From Alphaproteobacteria bacterium (GTDB taxonomy: Bacteria; Pseudomonadota; Alphaproteobacteria; Puniceispirillales; Puniceispirillaceae), in NCBI GenBank assembly GCA_011522945.1, contig WTHY01000205.1:1-5228 (forward strand): a stretch of DNA of 5,228 nucleotides. The letters run 5' to 3'. How positions within the stretch are numbered: position 1 is the first letter of the stretch; every line of letters starts with the position of its first letter. Position numbers and translations under genes: made by a program. Below the pieces are notes generated by a model, which was given only the letters and a program-made list of their open reading frames with translations, was not told the origin of the DNA and ran no database searches. This document shows, in pieces, positions 1-5,228 of this stretch.

Positions 1-1
1 T

Positions 2-1063
2 CTGCAGCGAGACGGATATTGGCTATCCATCTTCTGGGTGCGTGCAGCTTTTGCTTTTTGGGGTATTTGTCTTATATCTGCGGTTATATCCTCTGACCCT
101 GTCTATTCATTGGGAGAGGCGTTTGTTTGGTTCCGCTTTCCCCTTTTTGCTGTGGCAACATCTTTCTGGCTGGCTAGGGATAAGCGTCTTTTATATGCCA
201 TGCTAATATCAACTGCCATTGGCTTGGTTGTGATGTGTAGCATTTTAACTGCGGAAATTTTCATCGAAGGCCAAAAAGGTGGCCGGCTAACCTGGCCCTA
301 CGGTGATTTGGTGCCAGGCAATTATGTAGCTAAAGTAGGCATGCCAGCCTTCATTACCATGGTTGCTTTGGCAGTCTCTGTTAAAGGCAGGGTTGCCGCG
401 ATTTCAGGTTTTTTTGCGCTGGTTTCTGTCATTATTTCGTTAATGACAGGAGAGCGTATTAATTTTCTCATACGTGCCTGTGGCGGTATGTTAGCAGGTC
501 TTGTATGGCGTCCAAATTGGAAGCGATATCTTGGGTTGGTCGCTGTCGAAATTCTGGCGGTGGTTTTGATGTTCTCAATGCTTCCTAACGTAGCTAGCCG
601 GTATACTGACCAATTTATTGCAGGTGCAACCAACTTGGAAAGTAGTTCTTGGTTGAAAACCTTAAATGGGGGGTGGGTTGTCGCGCAGGAAAATCTCCTC
701 ACAGGCATCGGTGTTGGCAATTACAGATTACTATCACATGAATTATTGGCAGATGTTGCATTAGGCAGGCCGGATAACCATCCGCATAATTATTATGTGC
801 AGCTATTGGCCGAAACTGGCATTATTGGCCTTATATTTGGCATAGTATTTCTATGGTCCATCATAGGCACATGCTTTTGGGCCGCGATAAAAGATAGGCG
901 TAATGTTGTTCTAGCCACAGCATGGGTGGTACCGTTTGGCTTGTTCTGGCCAATTGCAACTACGGCGGATTTCTTTGGCCAATGGAATAATATTTTTATG
1001 TGGAGCTCAGTTGCACTGGCACTTGCGGCGCGACATACGCTAGGTCATAGCGCGAAATCTTGA
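2..1063 (+). CDS. O-antigen ligase / Wzy-type polymerase family membrane protein (5' partial)
   Basis: The reading frame is open to the left edge, so the 353 visible residues lack the true N-terminus; the GTG at 38 is an internal codon, not a convincing start. The protein is almost entirely hydrophobic, with roughly eight or more membrane segments separated by short basic loops. The segment around nt 450-470 reads TGER-INF, the GxR-type motif after a membrane helix common in this family. A periplasmic-type loop near nt 690-790 carries GIGVGNYR and then HPHN (nt 779-790) followed by a leucine-rich AETGIIGLI helix. This is the hallmark of the Wzy_C/O-antigen ligase domain, in which the His of the HPHN region is functionally important. 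Members join polysaccharide chains to lipid A core, or polymerise them, at the periplasmic face of the inner membrane. Ligase, polymerase (Wzy) and exopolysaccharide polymerase (ExoQ-like) cannot be told apart here. No polysaccharide neighbour is visible, so its cluster must lie upstream. Confidence 0.85.
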   Translation: MQRDGYWLSIFWVRAAFAFWGICLISAVISSDPVYSLGEAFVWFRFPLFAVATSFWLARDKRLLYAMLISTAIGLVVMCSILTAEIFIEGQKGGRLTWPYGDLVPGNYVAKVGMPAFITMVALAVSVKGRVAAISGFFALVSVIISLMTGERINFLIRACGGMLAGLVWRPNWKRYLGLVAVEILAVVLMFSMLPNVASRYTDQFIAGATNLESSSWLKTLNGGWVVAQENLLTGIGVGNYRLLSHELLADVALGRPDNHPHNYYVQLLAETGIIGLIFGIVFLWSIIGTCFWAAIKDRRNVVLATAWVVPFGLFWPIATTADFFGQWNNIFMWSSVALALAARHTLGHSAKS

Positions 1064-1086
1064 AAAAGCACATTTTTGCAAATTTC
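1054..1086 (+). terminator. Imperfect AT-rich hairpin over the ligase stop codon, possible weak terminator
   Basis: The arms at 1054-1067 and 1073-1086 pair as GAAAT/ATTTC, TTG/CAA and AAAAA/TTTTT, with one unpaired base on each side and a 5-nt GCACA loop. The stop codon (1061-1063) lies in the left arm. The stem is AT-rich and has no T-run after it, so it is not a typical intrinsic terminator. It is the only fold I see between the ligase gene and the tRNA promoter. Confidence 0.25.
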
Positions 1087-1109
1087 CCAAGGCGCTAACC
1101 TCATCTGAT

Positions 1110-1139
1110 TTGACCTATCTGTCAGAGATACGGCATAAG
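1110..1139 (+). promoter_or_regulatory. Probable sigma-70-type promoter of the tRNA-Arg gene
   Basis: TTGACC (1110-1115) matches the -35 consensus at five of six positions. CATAAG (1134-1139) is a modest -10 candidate at an 18-nt spacing. Transcription would begin near 1146, a few bases before the mature tRNA 5' end at 1151. The spacer contains a small dyad, TATCT (1116-1120) / AGATA (1126-1130), of unknown meaning. The call rests on sequence match and position only. Confidence 0.45.
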
Positions 1140-1150
1140 AAGCTGTGGTC

Positions 1151-1227
1151 GGCCTCGTAGCTCATCAGGATAGAGCGCGGGATTCCTAATCCCGAGGCAG
1201 CAGGTTCGAGTCCTGCCGAGGTCACCA
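1151..1227 (+). tRNA. tRNA-Arg (anticodon CCT)
   Basis: A full cloverleaf can be drawn by hand. The acceptor stem is 1151-1157 with 1217-1223 (seven pairs, one G-U). The D stem GCTC/GAGC is 1160-1163 with 1173-1176. The anticodon stem CGGGA/TCCCG is 1178-1182 with 1190-1194, around the loop TTCCTAA. The variable loop is AGGCA, and the T stem GCAGG/CCTGC is 1200-1204 with 1212-1216 around TTCGAGT. The anticodon CCT (1185-1187) reads the arginine codon AGG. The discriminator base is A1224, and CCA is encoded at 1225-1227. All stems are intact, so the gene should be functional. It sits 63 nt upstream of the GS-like gene on the same strand with no clear terminator between. tRNA-Arg genes are frequent integration sites for islands, but no integrase or 3'-end repeat is visible. 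Confidence 0.96.
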
Positions 1228-1230
1228 CCG

Positions 1231-1260
1231 AAATTTACACAGATAGCATAGATGTAATTT
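1231..1260 (+). promoter_or_regulatory. Imperfect inverted repeat in the leader of the GS-like gene (possible operator)
   Basis: AAATTTACA (1231-1239) and TGTAATTT (1253-1260) are inverted copies apart from one extra T on the left, separated by 13 nt. The core TTACA-N13-TGTAA fits a dimeric regulator site in size, and its arms flank the only spot where a promoter for the downstream gene could lie between tRNA and start codon. TGTAAT (1253-1258) also resembles a -10 box, but no good -35 accompanies it. It might instead be an RNA hairpin involved in trimming the tRNA 3' end. The dyad is seen; the function is inference. Confidence 0.3.
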
Positions 1261-1290
1261 GCCTGATTTAGTCAATGGAGACATATCTAG

Positions 1291-2541
1291 ATGACAAGTG
1301 CTAAAGAGACGGAGTTTGCACATATTCAGGCAGGTATTTTTGATTTGAACGGCGTACTGCGTGGCAAGAGATTGCCTGCATCTGCTGTTGAAAAGCTGCA
1401 GAATACAGGCTTCGCGCTACCCTTATCTGTACAAAATGTAGATGCTGAGGGTGCAGATATAGAAAATAGCCCTCTTGTCTTTGAGAGTGGCGATCAAGAT
1501 GGCCAAGCGGGCTGGACTGGGCGGCAACCACTTCCTGTGACATGGCTGGGCCGGCCGGCAGCTCTAATGACTATGGTTATGCAGCATGGTGATGGCAGCC
1601 CGTTTGAGGGATGCCCCAGAACAGCCCTATCTCGTATGGTAAGTCAGCTGGCAGATGCAAATATATCCCCTTTAGCTGGCATTGAACTTGAATTCATGAT
1701 TCTGAAGGCTGAAGGCGGATCAATCTCAAATAAGGCAGAGATTTTAAGCCTGTCCGCGCTCGATCAGCTTGATAATTTATTGATGCGCATCGAAGCAGCC
1801 AGTAAAGCACAAGCAATTGGCTATGACTCTATCACATCAGAAGCCGGTACAGGCCAGTTTGAGCTTGTTTTTGCCGCAACCTCAGATCTTGTGAAGCTTG
1901 CAGAAGATGTACTTTTGATGAAGCATCTAATTTCATCAGAAGCTGCCTCACTTGGATATCAGGCAAGTTTTGCCGCTAAACCTATGTCAGACCAGCCCGG
2001 TAATGGGTTGCATTTGCATTTATCCTTGCAAATGGCAGATGGAACAAATCTCTTTGCAGCAAATGAGACATTGTTAGAGCAGGCAGTCGCTGGTGTTATG
2101 GCTGTATTGGCAGAGGCAAGCCTTATCATGTCGCCATTTCCAAGCAGTTATGCACGTCTTGAAACGCACAGCCATGCGCCAACTAGTCTAAGCTGGGGAT
2201 ATGATAATCGCACAGTTGCTGTCCGCATTCCGAATAGTGATGCAAATGCCAGACGGATGGAAATACGACCTGCATCAGCAGAGGCGAATCCGTTTCTATT
2301 CTTATTAGTCATACTTGCCGCTGCAACTGAGGGTATGGGGTTACAACTTGAACCCCCCGCCCCTACTGAGGGTGATAGCTATAAACAGGCCTTACCACAA
2401 TTGCCGAAGCATTTTGATGAGGCGCTAGACCGTTTTGAGACGTCTGAAAGGCTTGCACGCTATCTGCCTCAGCTTTTATTTGATATGTTCTTAGCAAGTA
2501 AAAAACAGGATGGCCGCAAAGCTGCGCACCGGAAAGCATAA
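1291..2541 (+). CDS. Glutamine synthetase family protein, probable gamma-glutamylputrescine synthetase (PuuA-like)
   Basis: This is a 416-residue GS-fold ligase. Residues 1-105 match the GS beta-grasp domain (FDLNGVLRGKRLP at 17-29, then a GD-D turn near 67-70). The catalytic domain follows, with metal/ATP-site residues in family order: E132 and E134 (IELEF), E184 and E191 (SEAGTGQFE), H241 and H243 (NGLHLHLSL), R289, R307 and R312 (NRTVAVRIP), E324 and R326 (MEIRPASAEANPF). The catalytic set therefore looks complete. Housekeeping GlnA is longer (about 470 aa) and has an adenylylation-site Tyr loop near its C-terminus that I do not see. The divergent motifs and neighbouring agmatinase point to the PuuA/GlnA3-like branch, which joins glutamate to putrescine or another amine using ATP in the cytoplasm. 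E. coli PuuA is about 470 aa; this one is shorter, mostly at the N-terminus. The ATG at 1291 is preceded by GGAG (1277-1280). The amine substrate is inferred from context. Confidence 0.85.
   Translation: MTSAKETEFAHIQAGIFDLNGVLRGKRLPASAVEKLQNTGFALPLSVQNVDAEGADIENSPLVFESGDQDGQAGWTGRQPLPVTWLGRPAALMTMVMQHGDGSPFEGCPRTALSRMVSQLADANISPLAGIELEFMILKAEGGSISNKAEILSLSALDQLDNLLMRIEAASKAQAIGYDSITSEAGTGQFELVFAATSDLVKLAEDVLLMKHLISSEAASLGYQASFAAKPMSDQPGNGLHLHLSLQMADGTNLFAANETLLEQAVAGVMAVLAEASLIMSPFPSSYARLETHSHAPTSLSWGYDNRTVAVRIPNSDANARRMEIRPASAEANPFLFLLVILAAATEGMGLQLEPPAPTEGDSYKQALPQLPKHFDEALDRFETSERLARYLPQLLFDMFLASKKQDGRKAAHRKA
2531..2536 (+). promoter_or_regulatory. Ribosome-binding site deciding the agmatinase start
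   Basis: GGAAAG lies in the last codons of the GS-like gene, 9 nt before the ATG at 2546. An earlier in-frame ATG at 2510 would overlap the GS gene by 32 nt and add 12 basic residues, but it has no comparable purine-rich site before it (the preceding bases are AAAAAACAGG, weak and only 2 nt away). The placement suggests translation coupled to the upstream gene. Confidence 0.5.
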
Positions 2542-2545
2542 TATT

Positions 2546-3532
2546 ATGACAGATAATTCCAATACGAACGACAAGTCAGGAAGCAGCGCCACAGGTGATG
2601 CGCTGCTTGGCGATCAGGCGTGGCGCCGCACAGATATTGCAGGTCGGTATTTTGAGCCAACTTATAGCGGTGCCTTGAGCTTCCTTCGTCGACCTTACCG
2701 TGAGGATTTATCAGAGGCAGACATAGCTGTTGTTGGTGTACCCTTTGATGGTGCTGTAACCTACAGGCCGGGGTGCCGTCTTGGACCGCGTGCTATTCGT
2801 GCTGCGTCTGTGCAATTAGCAGAATTAAAAGCATTCCCCTCAGGTCGTGATCCGTTTGAGATATTATCTGTTGTTGATCATGGTGACATAGTCCTCAACC
2901 CACATGACCCAGCTACGATTGAGGAGGATATTTATAGAGCCGCCAAATCTGTAATCGATACAGGCACCAAGATGCTGTCTTTAGGCGGTGATCACTTTAT
3001 TGCCTATCCGTTATTGAAGGCACATGCGGAGGCTTATGGTCCGCTGGCATTGCTTCAGTTTGATGCGCATTGTGATACCTGGCCTGCTTTTGGACCACTT
3101 GATCACGGTACAATGTTTTTACGTGCTGTCGAAGAGGGCCTGATTGACACAAAGCGCTCGGTACAAGTTGGCTTGCGCACCCATAATGATTTAGATGTTG
3201 GTATTCGAAACATCACAGCGCCAGAGGTGCATAAGCTGGGTGTCGAGGCTGTGCTGTCACAAATCCAGGATGTTGTAGGCGATGGACCTACCTATGTGAG
3301 TTTTGATATTGATGTGCTTGATCCTGCCTTTGCGCCTGGCACAGGTACCCCCGTGTCTGGCGGCCTTGCGAGCTGGCAGGCGTTAGAGCTGATTAGAGGG
3401 TGCGGTAAGTTGCAGATGGTTGGATTTGATCTTGTTGAAGTCAGCCCGCCATTTGATCACGCAGAAATAACATCCCTTGCGGCAGCGACTATTGCGCATG
3501 ACTGGCTAGACGTAATGGCAGGTCAGAAATAA
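2546..3532 (+). CDS. speB: Agmatinase / ureohydrolase (arginase family)
   Basis: This 328-residue member of the arginase/agmatinase/formimidoylglutamase family carries the whole binuclear manganese site: H150 (GGDH, 147-150), D173, H175 and D177 (DAHCDT), D254 and D256 (SFDIDVLDP). Also present are GVPFD (64-68), GTGTPVSGG (265-273) and E298 (VEVSP), the Glu expected to contact the guanidinium group. E. coli SpeB is about 306 aa; the excess here is a polar, Ser/Asn/Thr-rich N-terminal stretch of about 25 residues that looks disordered. Agmatinases hydrolyse agmatine to putrescine and urea in the cytoplasm. The gene begins 4 nt after the GS-like gene, whose expected substrate is putrescine, which supports agmatine over arginine. 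Guanidinobutyrate or guanidine hydrolysis by relatives of this family remains possible, because substrate choice depends on loops I cannot resolve by eye. Confidence 0.88.
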   Translation: MTDNSNTNDKSGSSATGDALLGDQAWRRTDIAGRYFEPTYSGALSFLRRPYREDLSEADIAVVGVPFDGAVTYRPGCRLGPRAIRAASVQLAELKAFPSGRDPFEILSVVDHGDIVLNPHDPATIEEDIYRAAKSVIDTGTKMLSLGGDHFIAYPLLKAHAEAYGPLALLQFDAHCDTWPAFGPLDHGTMFLRAVEEGLIDTKRSVQVGLRTHNDLDVGIRNITAPEVHKLGVEAVLSQIQDVVGDGPTYVSFDIDVLDPAFAPGTGTPVSGGLASWQALELIRGCGKLQMVGFDLVEVSPPFDHAEITSLAAATIAHDWLDVMAGQK

Positions 3533-3555
3533 CCTGCCATCCATGGGTATTTTTT
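3515..3555 (+). terminator. Candidate terminator at the end of the GS-agmatinase transcript
   Basis: A perfect 9-bp dyad, ATGGCAGGT (3515-3523) and ACCTGCCAT (3532-3540), encloses the 8-nt loop CAGAAATA. The stop codon TAA (3530-3532) lies at the loop and right-arm boundary. A run of six T follows at 3550-3555. The nine-base gap between stem and T-run is longer than in a standard intrinsic terminator, so efficiency is doubtful. No T-run follows the stem on the other strand, so it would act only on the plus-strand transcript. Its place between converging genes fits the role. Confidence 0.5.
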
Positions 3556-3946
3556 ATATAGATGATACCATCAATCCGATGCCTATGATGATATATTGAA
3601 GAACAACATAACCACCATCAATCATCCATTTTTTGCGTGTGCCACCATTCGCGCTATTATCAACATACATCCCTGCCAGCGCTGCCAAAATAAAGAGCAG
3701 TAGTCCATGCTTTCCAAAAGCATCAACAAGTATAATGATAAGGGCTGTTGATAGAATTAGGCTGATAGCACCCGATATGAGCATATCGCCCATACCATCA
3801 AAATCCTCTTGGGTGCGATGTGGCTGTTGTTCGCGCCATGTTTTGCCTAGCACAGAATCTGAGTACCATATCCAACCAGACCCGTAAGCGATTAAGACAG
3901 CTAAAATTAGCTGCCAGGTGATATATGGCATTAAAAAGTCAATCAT
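3554..3946 (-). CDS. Small DUF1761-like integral membrane protein
   Basis: This 130-residue protein has about four predicted membrane helices (near residues 9-28, 55-75, 80-97 and 110-128). The first helix ends in GWIWYSDSVLGKTW (24-37), which resembles the WY-x-x-x-xFGK-xW signature of DUF1761 proteins, whose function is not established. A charged loop (38-52) and the short NSANGGTRKKW segment (98-107) join the helices. I chose the ATG at 3946 because a purine-rich GGGGGGAAG lies directly upstream and the protein then begins just before its first helix. An in-frame ATG at 3982 would add 12 residues (MSALKSTFGGKI) but has only a C-run before it. It lies downstream of the amine oxidase on the same strand, 81 nt away, and may share its transcript. 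No role in amine metabolism can be read from the sequence. Confidence 0.72.
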   Translation of the reverse strand: MIDFLMPYITWQLILAVLIAYGSGWIWYSDSVLGKTWREQQPHRTQEDFDGMGDMLISGAISLILSTALIIILVDAFGKHGLLLFILAALAGMYVDNSANGGTRKKWMIDGGYVVLQYIIIGIGLMVSSI

Positions 3947-3947
3947 G

Positions 3948-4000
3948 ATCTTCCCCCCGAAAGTTGATTTCAAGGCTGACATGATGGGGGGTATTAAGAT
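3948..4000 (-). promoter_or_regulatory. Leader hairpin predicted to mask the ribosome-binding site of the DUF1761-like gene
   Basis: On the minus-strand transcript, ATCTT (4000-3996), a 4-nt AATA bulge and CCCCCC (3991-3986) can pair with GGGGGG (3958-3953) and AAGAT (3952-3948). The G-run and following AAG are the only Shine-Dalgarno candidate for the ATG at 3946. Eleven pairs, six of them G-C in a row, would hide it. The upstream in-frame ATG (3982) falls in the loop, which may itself form GAAA/TTTC (3970-3967 with 3961-3958 region). The pairing is seen by eye; regulation is inference. Confidence 0.4.
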
Positions 4001-4027
4001 TTAAAAACAATCCCCAGATTTAGTGGG

Positions 4028-5227
4028 TTATATTTGTAGCCAGTCGCGTAATTTATGCCAGCTCATGCCAAGCGCTAATGCTGGTGTGCGCAACGGTCCG
4101 CCCGGGAATGGCAGATGTTTCAGACGGCTAAATATTTCAAATCGTTCTGTTTCACCGGCAATCGCTTCAGCCATCATTTTCCCGGCTAGATTGGATAGCG
4201 CCACACCATGTCCTGAATAGCCTTGTGCAAAATAGGCCCCGTCTTTGGTTCTGCCAAAATGTGGTGCACGATTCACAGTGATCCCAATTTGCCCTGTCCA
4301 AACCTGTTCTGCAGGCTGATTTGCTAAACTCGGAAAGACAGCTATTAAACGTTTGCGCAGATCAGCTTCTAAATGTGCTGGCTCTCTATTCAGATAACTT
4401 GCGCGCCCGCCAAATATCAGCCGTCTTTCTGCATCAAAGCGAAAATAATTCAAAGCTGTATTGCCATCTGCAATAGCTGCATTGGTTGGCAATAATGCTT
4501 CTTGCTGAGACTTTGTAAGAGATGTTGTTGCTAGAATTGAGGAGCTTACATGTGCTAGACGCAGTTTGAGCTGGCGCGGGGCAAGCCCGCCCAGATAGGC
4601 ATTGCCGCAATATAATAATATTTGCGCTGTAATTTGCTGGCCAGATGTTAGCTCTATTCTGTGCCCTGTGGCTGTTTTGTGAACAGCAGTAACAGGCATA
4701 TATTCATATATATTGGCGCCAGCCTTTTTCGCCGCATCTGCTAATCCAGATAGGTATTTCAGAGGATGGATGTGCCCCGAACGTTTATCAAACACACCGC
4801 CTATATAGGCTGGACTTTCAATATGTGCTGATAGAGCTCGTCTATCAGCTAGTGCCTGCATATGCGGATAGTGAAAGGCCTCATAAGTATCTAGCATAGA
4901 TAAGGCTTCTTCTAGCTGCTTTTTATGGAGGGCAGCATGCACATAACCCCATTTTAAATCACAGCTAATTCTATGTGTTGCAATGCGGTCTGCAACAGTC
5001 TCAACAGCCTCACATCCAGCCTCCCAGGCCATTTGCCGATAGGCAGGGTCAAGCTGTTTGGCAATGACTTCAAAATCTGTCGACCAACCCTGACAAAGGT
5101 GACCACCATTGCGGCCAGAGCCGCCAGCACCGATTGCCGCTGCCTCAAAAACCGATACTTCATAGCCACGCTCGGCGAGATTTAGAGCGGCGGATATGCC
5201 AGTAAATCCGCCTCCAATAATGGCAAT
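4028..5227 (-). CDS. FAD-dependent oxidoreductase, probable gamma-glutamylputrescine oxidase (PuuB-like), 5' partial
   Basis: The frame is open through the right edge, so the start lies beyond 5228; the ATG at 5032 is internal, since the FAD site precedes it. The 399 visible residues open with IAIIGGGFTG, the GxGxxG dinucleotide fold (G5, G7, G10 of the visible part), then E28 at the end of the second strand, which binds the adenosine ribose, and GAGGSGRNGG (33-42), typical of the DAO/glycine-oxidase superfamily. Near the C-terminus come TGQIGITVNRAPHFGR and GYSGHGVALSNLAGKMMAEA, the conserved FAD/substrate region of PuuB-type oxidases, then LPFPGGPLRTP and a basic tail. With the 25-30 residues normally before the GxGxxG strand, the length would be near the 426 aa of E. 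coli PuuB. Such enzymes oxidise gamma-glutamylputrescine to the aldehyde with release of ammonia and peroxide. The neighbouring GS-like ligase and agmatinase support this, but other amine or imino acid substrates are possible. Confidence 0.85.
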   Translation of the reverse strand: MAIIGGGFTGISAALNLAERGYEVSVFEAAAIGAGGSGRNGGHLCQGWSTDFEVIAKQLDPAYRQMAWEAGCEAVETVADRIATHRISCDLKWGYVHAALHKKQLEEALSMLDTYEAFHYPHMQALADRRALSAHIESPAYIGGVFDKRSGHIHPLKYLSGLADAAKKAGANIYEYMPVTAVHKTATGHRIELTSGQQITAQILLYCGNAYLGGLAPRQLKLRLAHVSSSILATTSLTKSQQEALLPTNAAIADGNTALNYFRFDAERRLIFGGRASYLNREPAHLEADLRKRLIAVFPSLANQPAEQVWTGQIGITVNRAPHFGRTKDGAYFAQGYSGHGVALSNLAGKMMAEAIAGETERFEIFSRLKHLPFPGGPLRTPALALGMSWHKLRDWLQI

Positions 5228-5228
5228 A

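Noticed and set aside
322..720. 132-codon open frame on the minus strand
   Set aside because: It lies wholly inside the ligase coding region, has no family resemblance and no ribosome-binding site. The plus-strand frame has clear Wzy_C motifs.
1301..1543. 80-codon open frame on the minus strand
   Set aside because: It is antisense to the N-terminal domain of the GS-like gene, and its composition shows no recognisable protein pattern.
1291..2541. Housekeeping glutamine synthetase GlnA
   Set aside because: The protein is too short, the motifs diverge from type I GS, no adenylylation Tyr loop is visible, and the neighbour is an agmatinase rather than glnB or ntrBC.
2510..2545. ATG at 2510 as the agmatinase start
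   Set aside because: It would overlap the GS-like gene by 32 nt with no good ribosome-binding site. The ATG at 2546 has GGAAAG nine bases upstream and a 4-nt intergenic gap.
3633..3887. 84-codon open frame on the plus strand
   Set aside because: It is antisense to the DUF1761-like gene, which has coherent membrane helices and a family motif. The plus frame has neither.
4023..4220. 65-codon open frame on the plus strand
   Set aside because: It is antisense to the conserved C-terminus of the PuuB-like oxidase.
5030..5032. ATG at 5032 (minus) as the start of the oxidase
   Set aside because: Starting here would remove the FAD-binding Rossmann motif that is encoded in the same open frame from 5227 down to 5033.
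4954..5185. Two overlapping open frames of about 70 codons, one on each strand
   Set aside because: Both overlap the FAD-binding N-terminal part of the oxidase, whose frame continues through the right edge with GxGxxG and GSGRNGG motifs.
1..5228. Mobile elements, CRISPR arrays, toxin-antitoxin or phage-defence genes
   Set aside because: I found no transposase, terminal inverted repeats, spaced direct repeats, or unexplained coding stretch. Nearly all the sequence is accounted for by six genes with short intergenic gaps.

Overview
The window looks like the chromosome of a free-living Gram-negative bacterium, most plausibly a marine alphaproteobacterium of moderate GC (a SAR116-type relative would fit). 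This is inferred from the style of the proteins, the mid-40s GC estimated by eye and the compact layout. It is not proven by any marker gene.

Layout: (1) 2-1063 (+) is the C-terminal part of an O-antigen ligase/polymerase-like membrane protein whose start lies left of the window. (2) 1151-1227 (+) is a complete tRNA-Arg with anticodon CCT and encoded CCA, with a plausible promoter just upstream. (3) 1291-2541 (+) is a glutamine-synthetase-fold ligase of the gamma-glutamylpolyamine (PuuA-like) type. Four bases later it is followed by (4) 2546-3532 (+), an agmatinase/ureohydrolase, and the two form a tight pair. A dyad over the agmatinase stop codon, with a T-run further on, marks the probable end of this transcript. 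(5) 3554-3946 (-) is a small four-helix DUF1761-like membrane protein, and (6) 4028-5227 (-) is an FAD-dependent PuuB-like amine oxidase whose N-terminus runs off the right edge. Both are on the opposite strand and converge on the agmatinase.

The three enzymes give a coherent partial pathway: agmatine -> putrescine + urea (ureohydrolase), putrescine + glutamate + ATP -> gamma-glutamylputrescine (GS-like ligase), then oxidation of the glutamylated amine to an aldehyde (FAD oxidase). The later steps (aldehyde dehydrogenase, gamma-glutamyl-GABA hydrolase, transaminase) and a transporter are not in the window. No mobile element, CRISPR array or phage gene was seen. The less ordinary features are a C6/G6 inverted repeat that would bury the ribosome-binding site of the DUF1761 gene, and a dyad between the tRNA and the GS-like gene. 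I see no strong evidence for a wholly new system.
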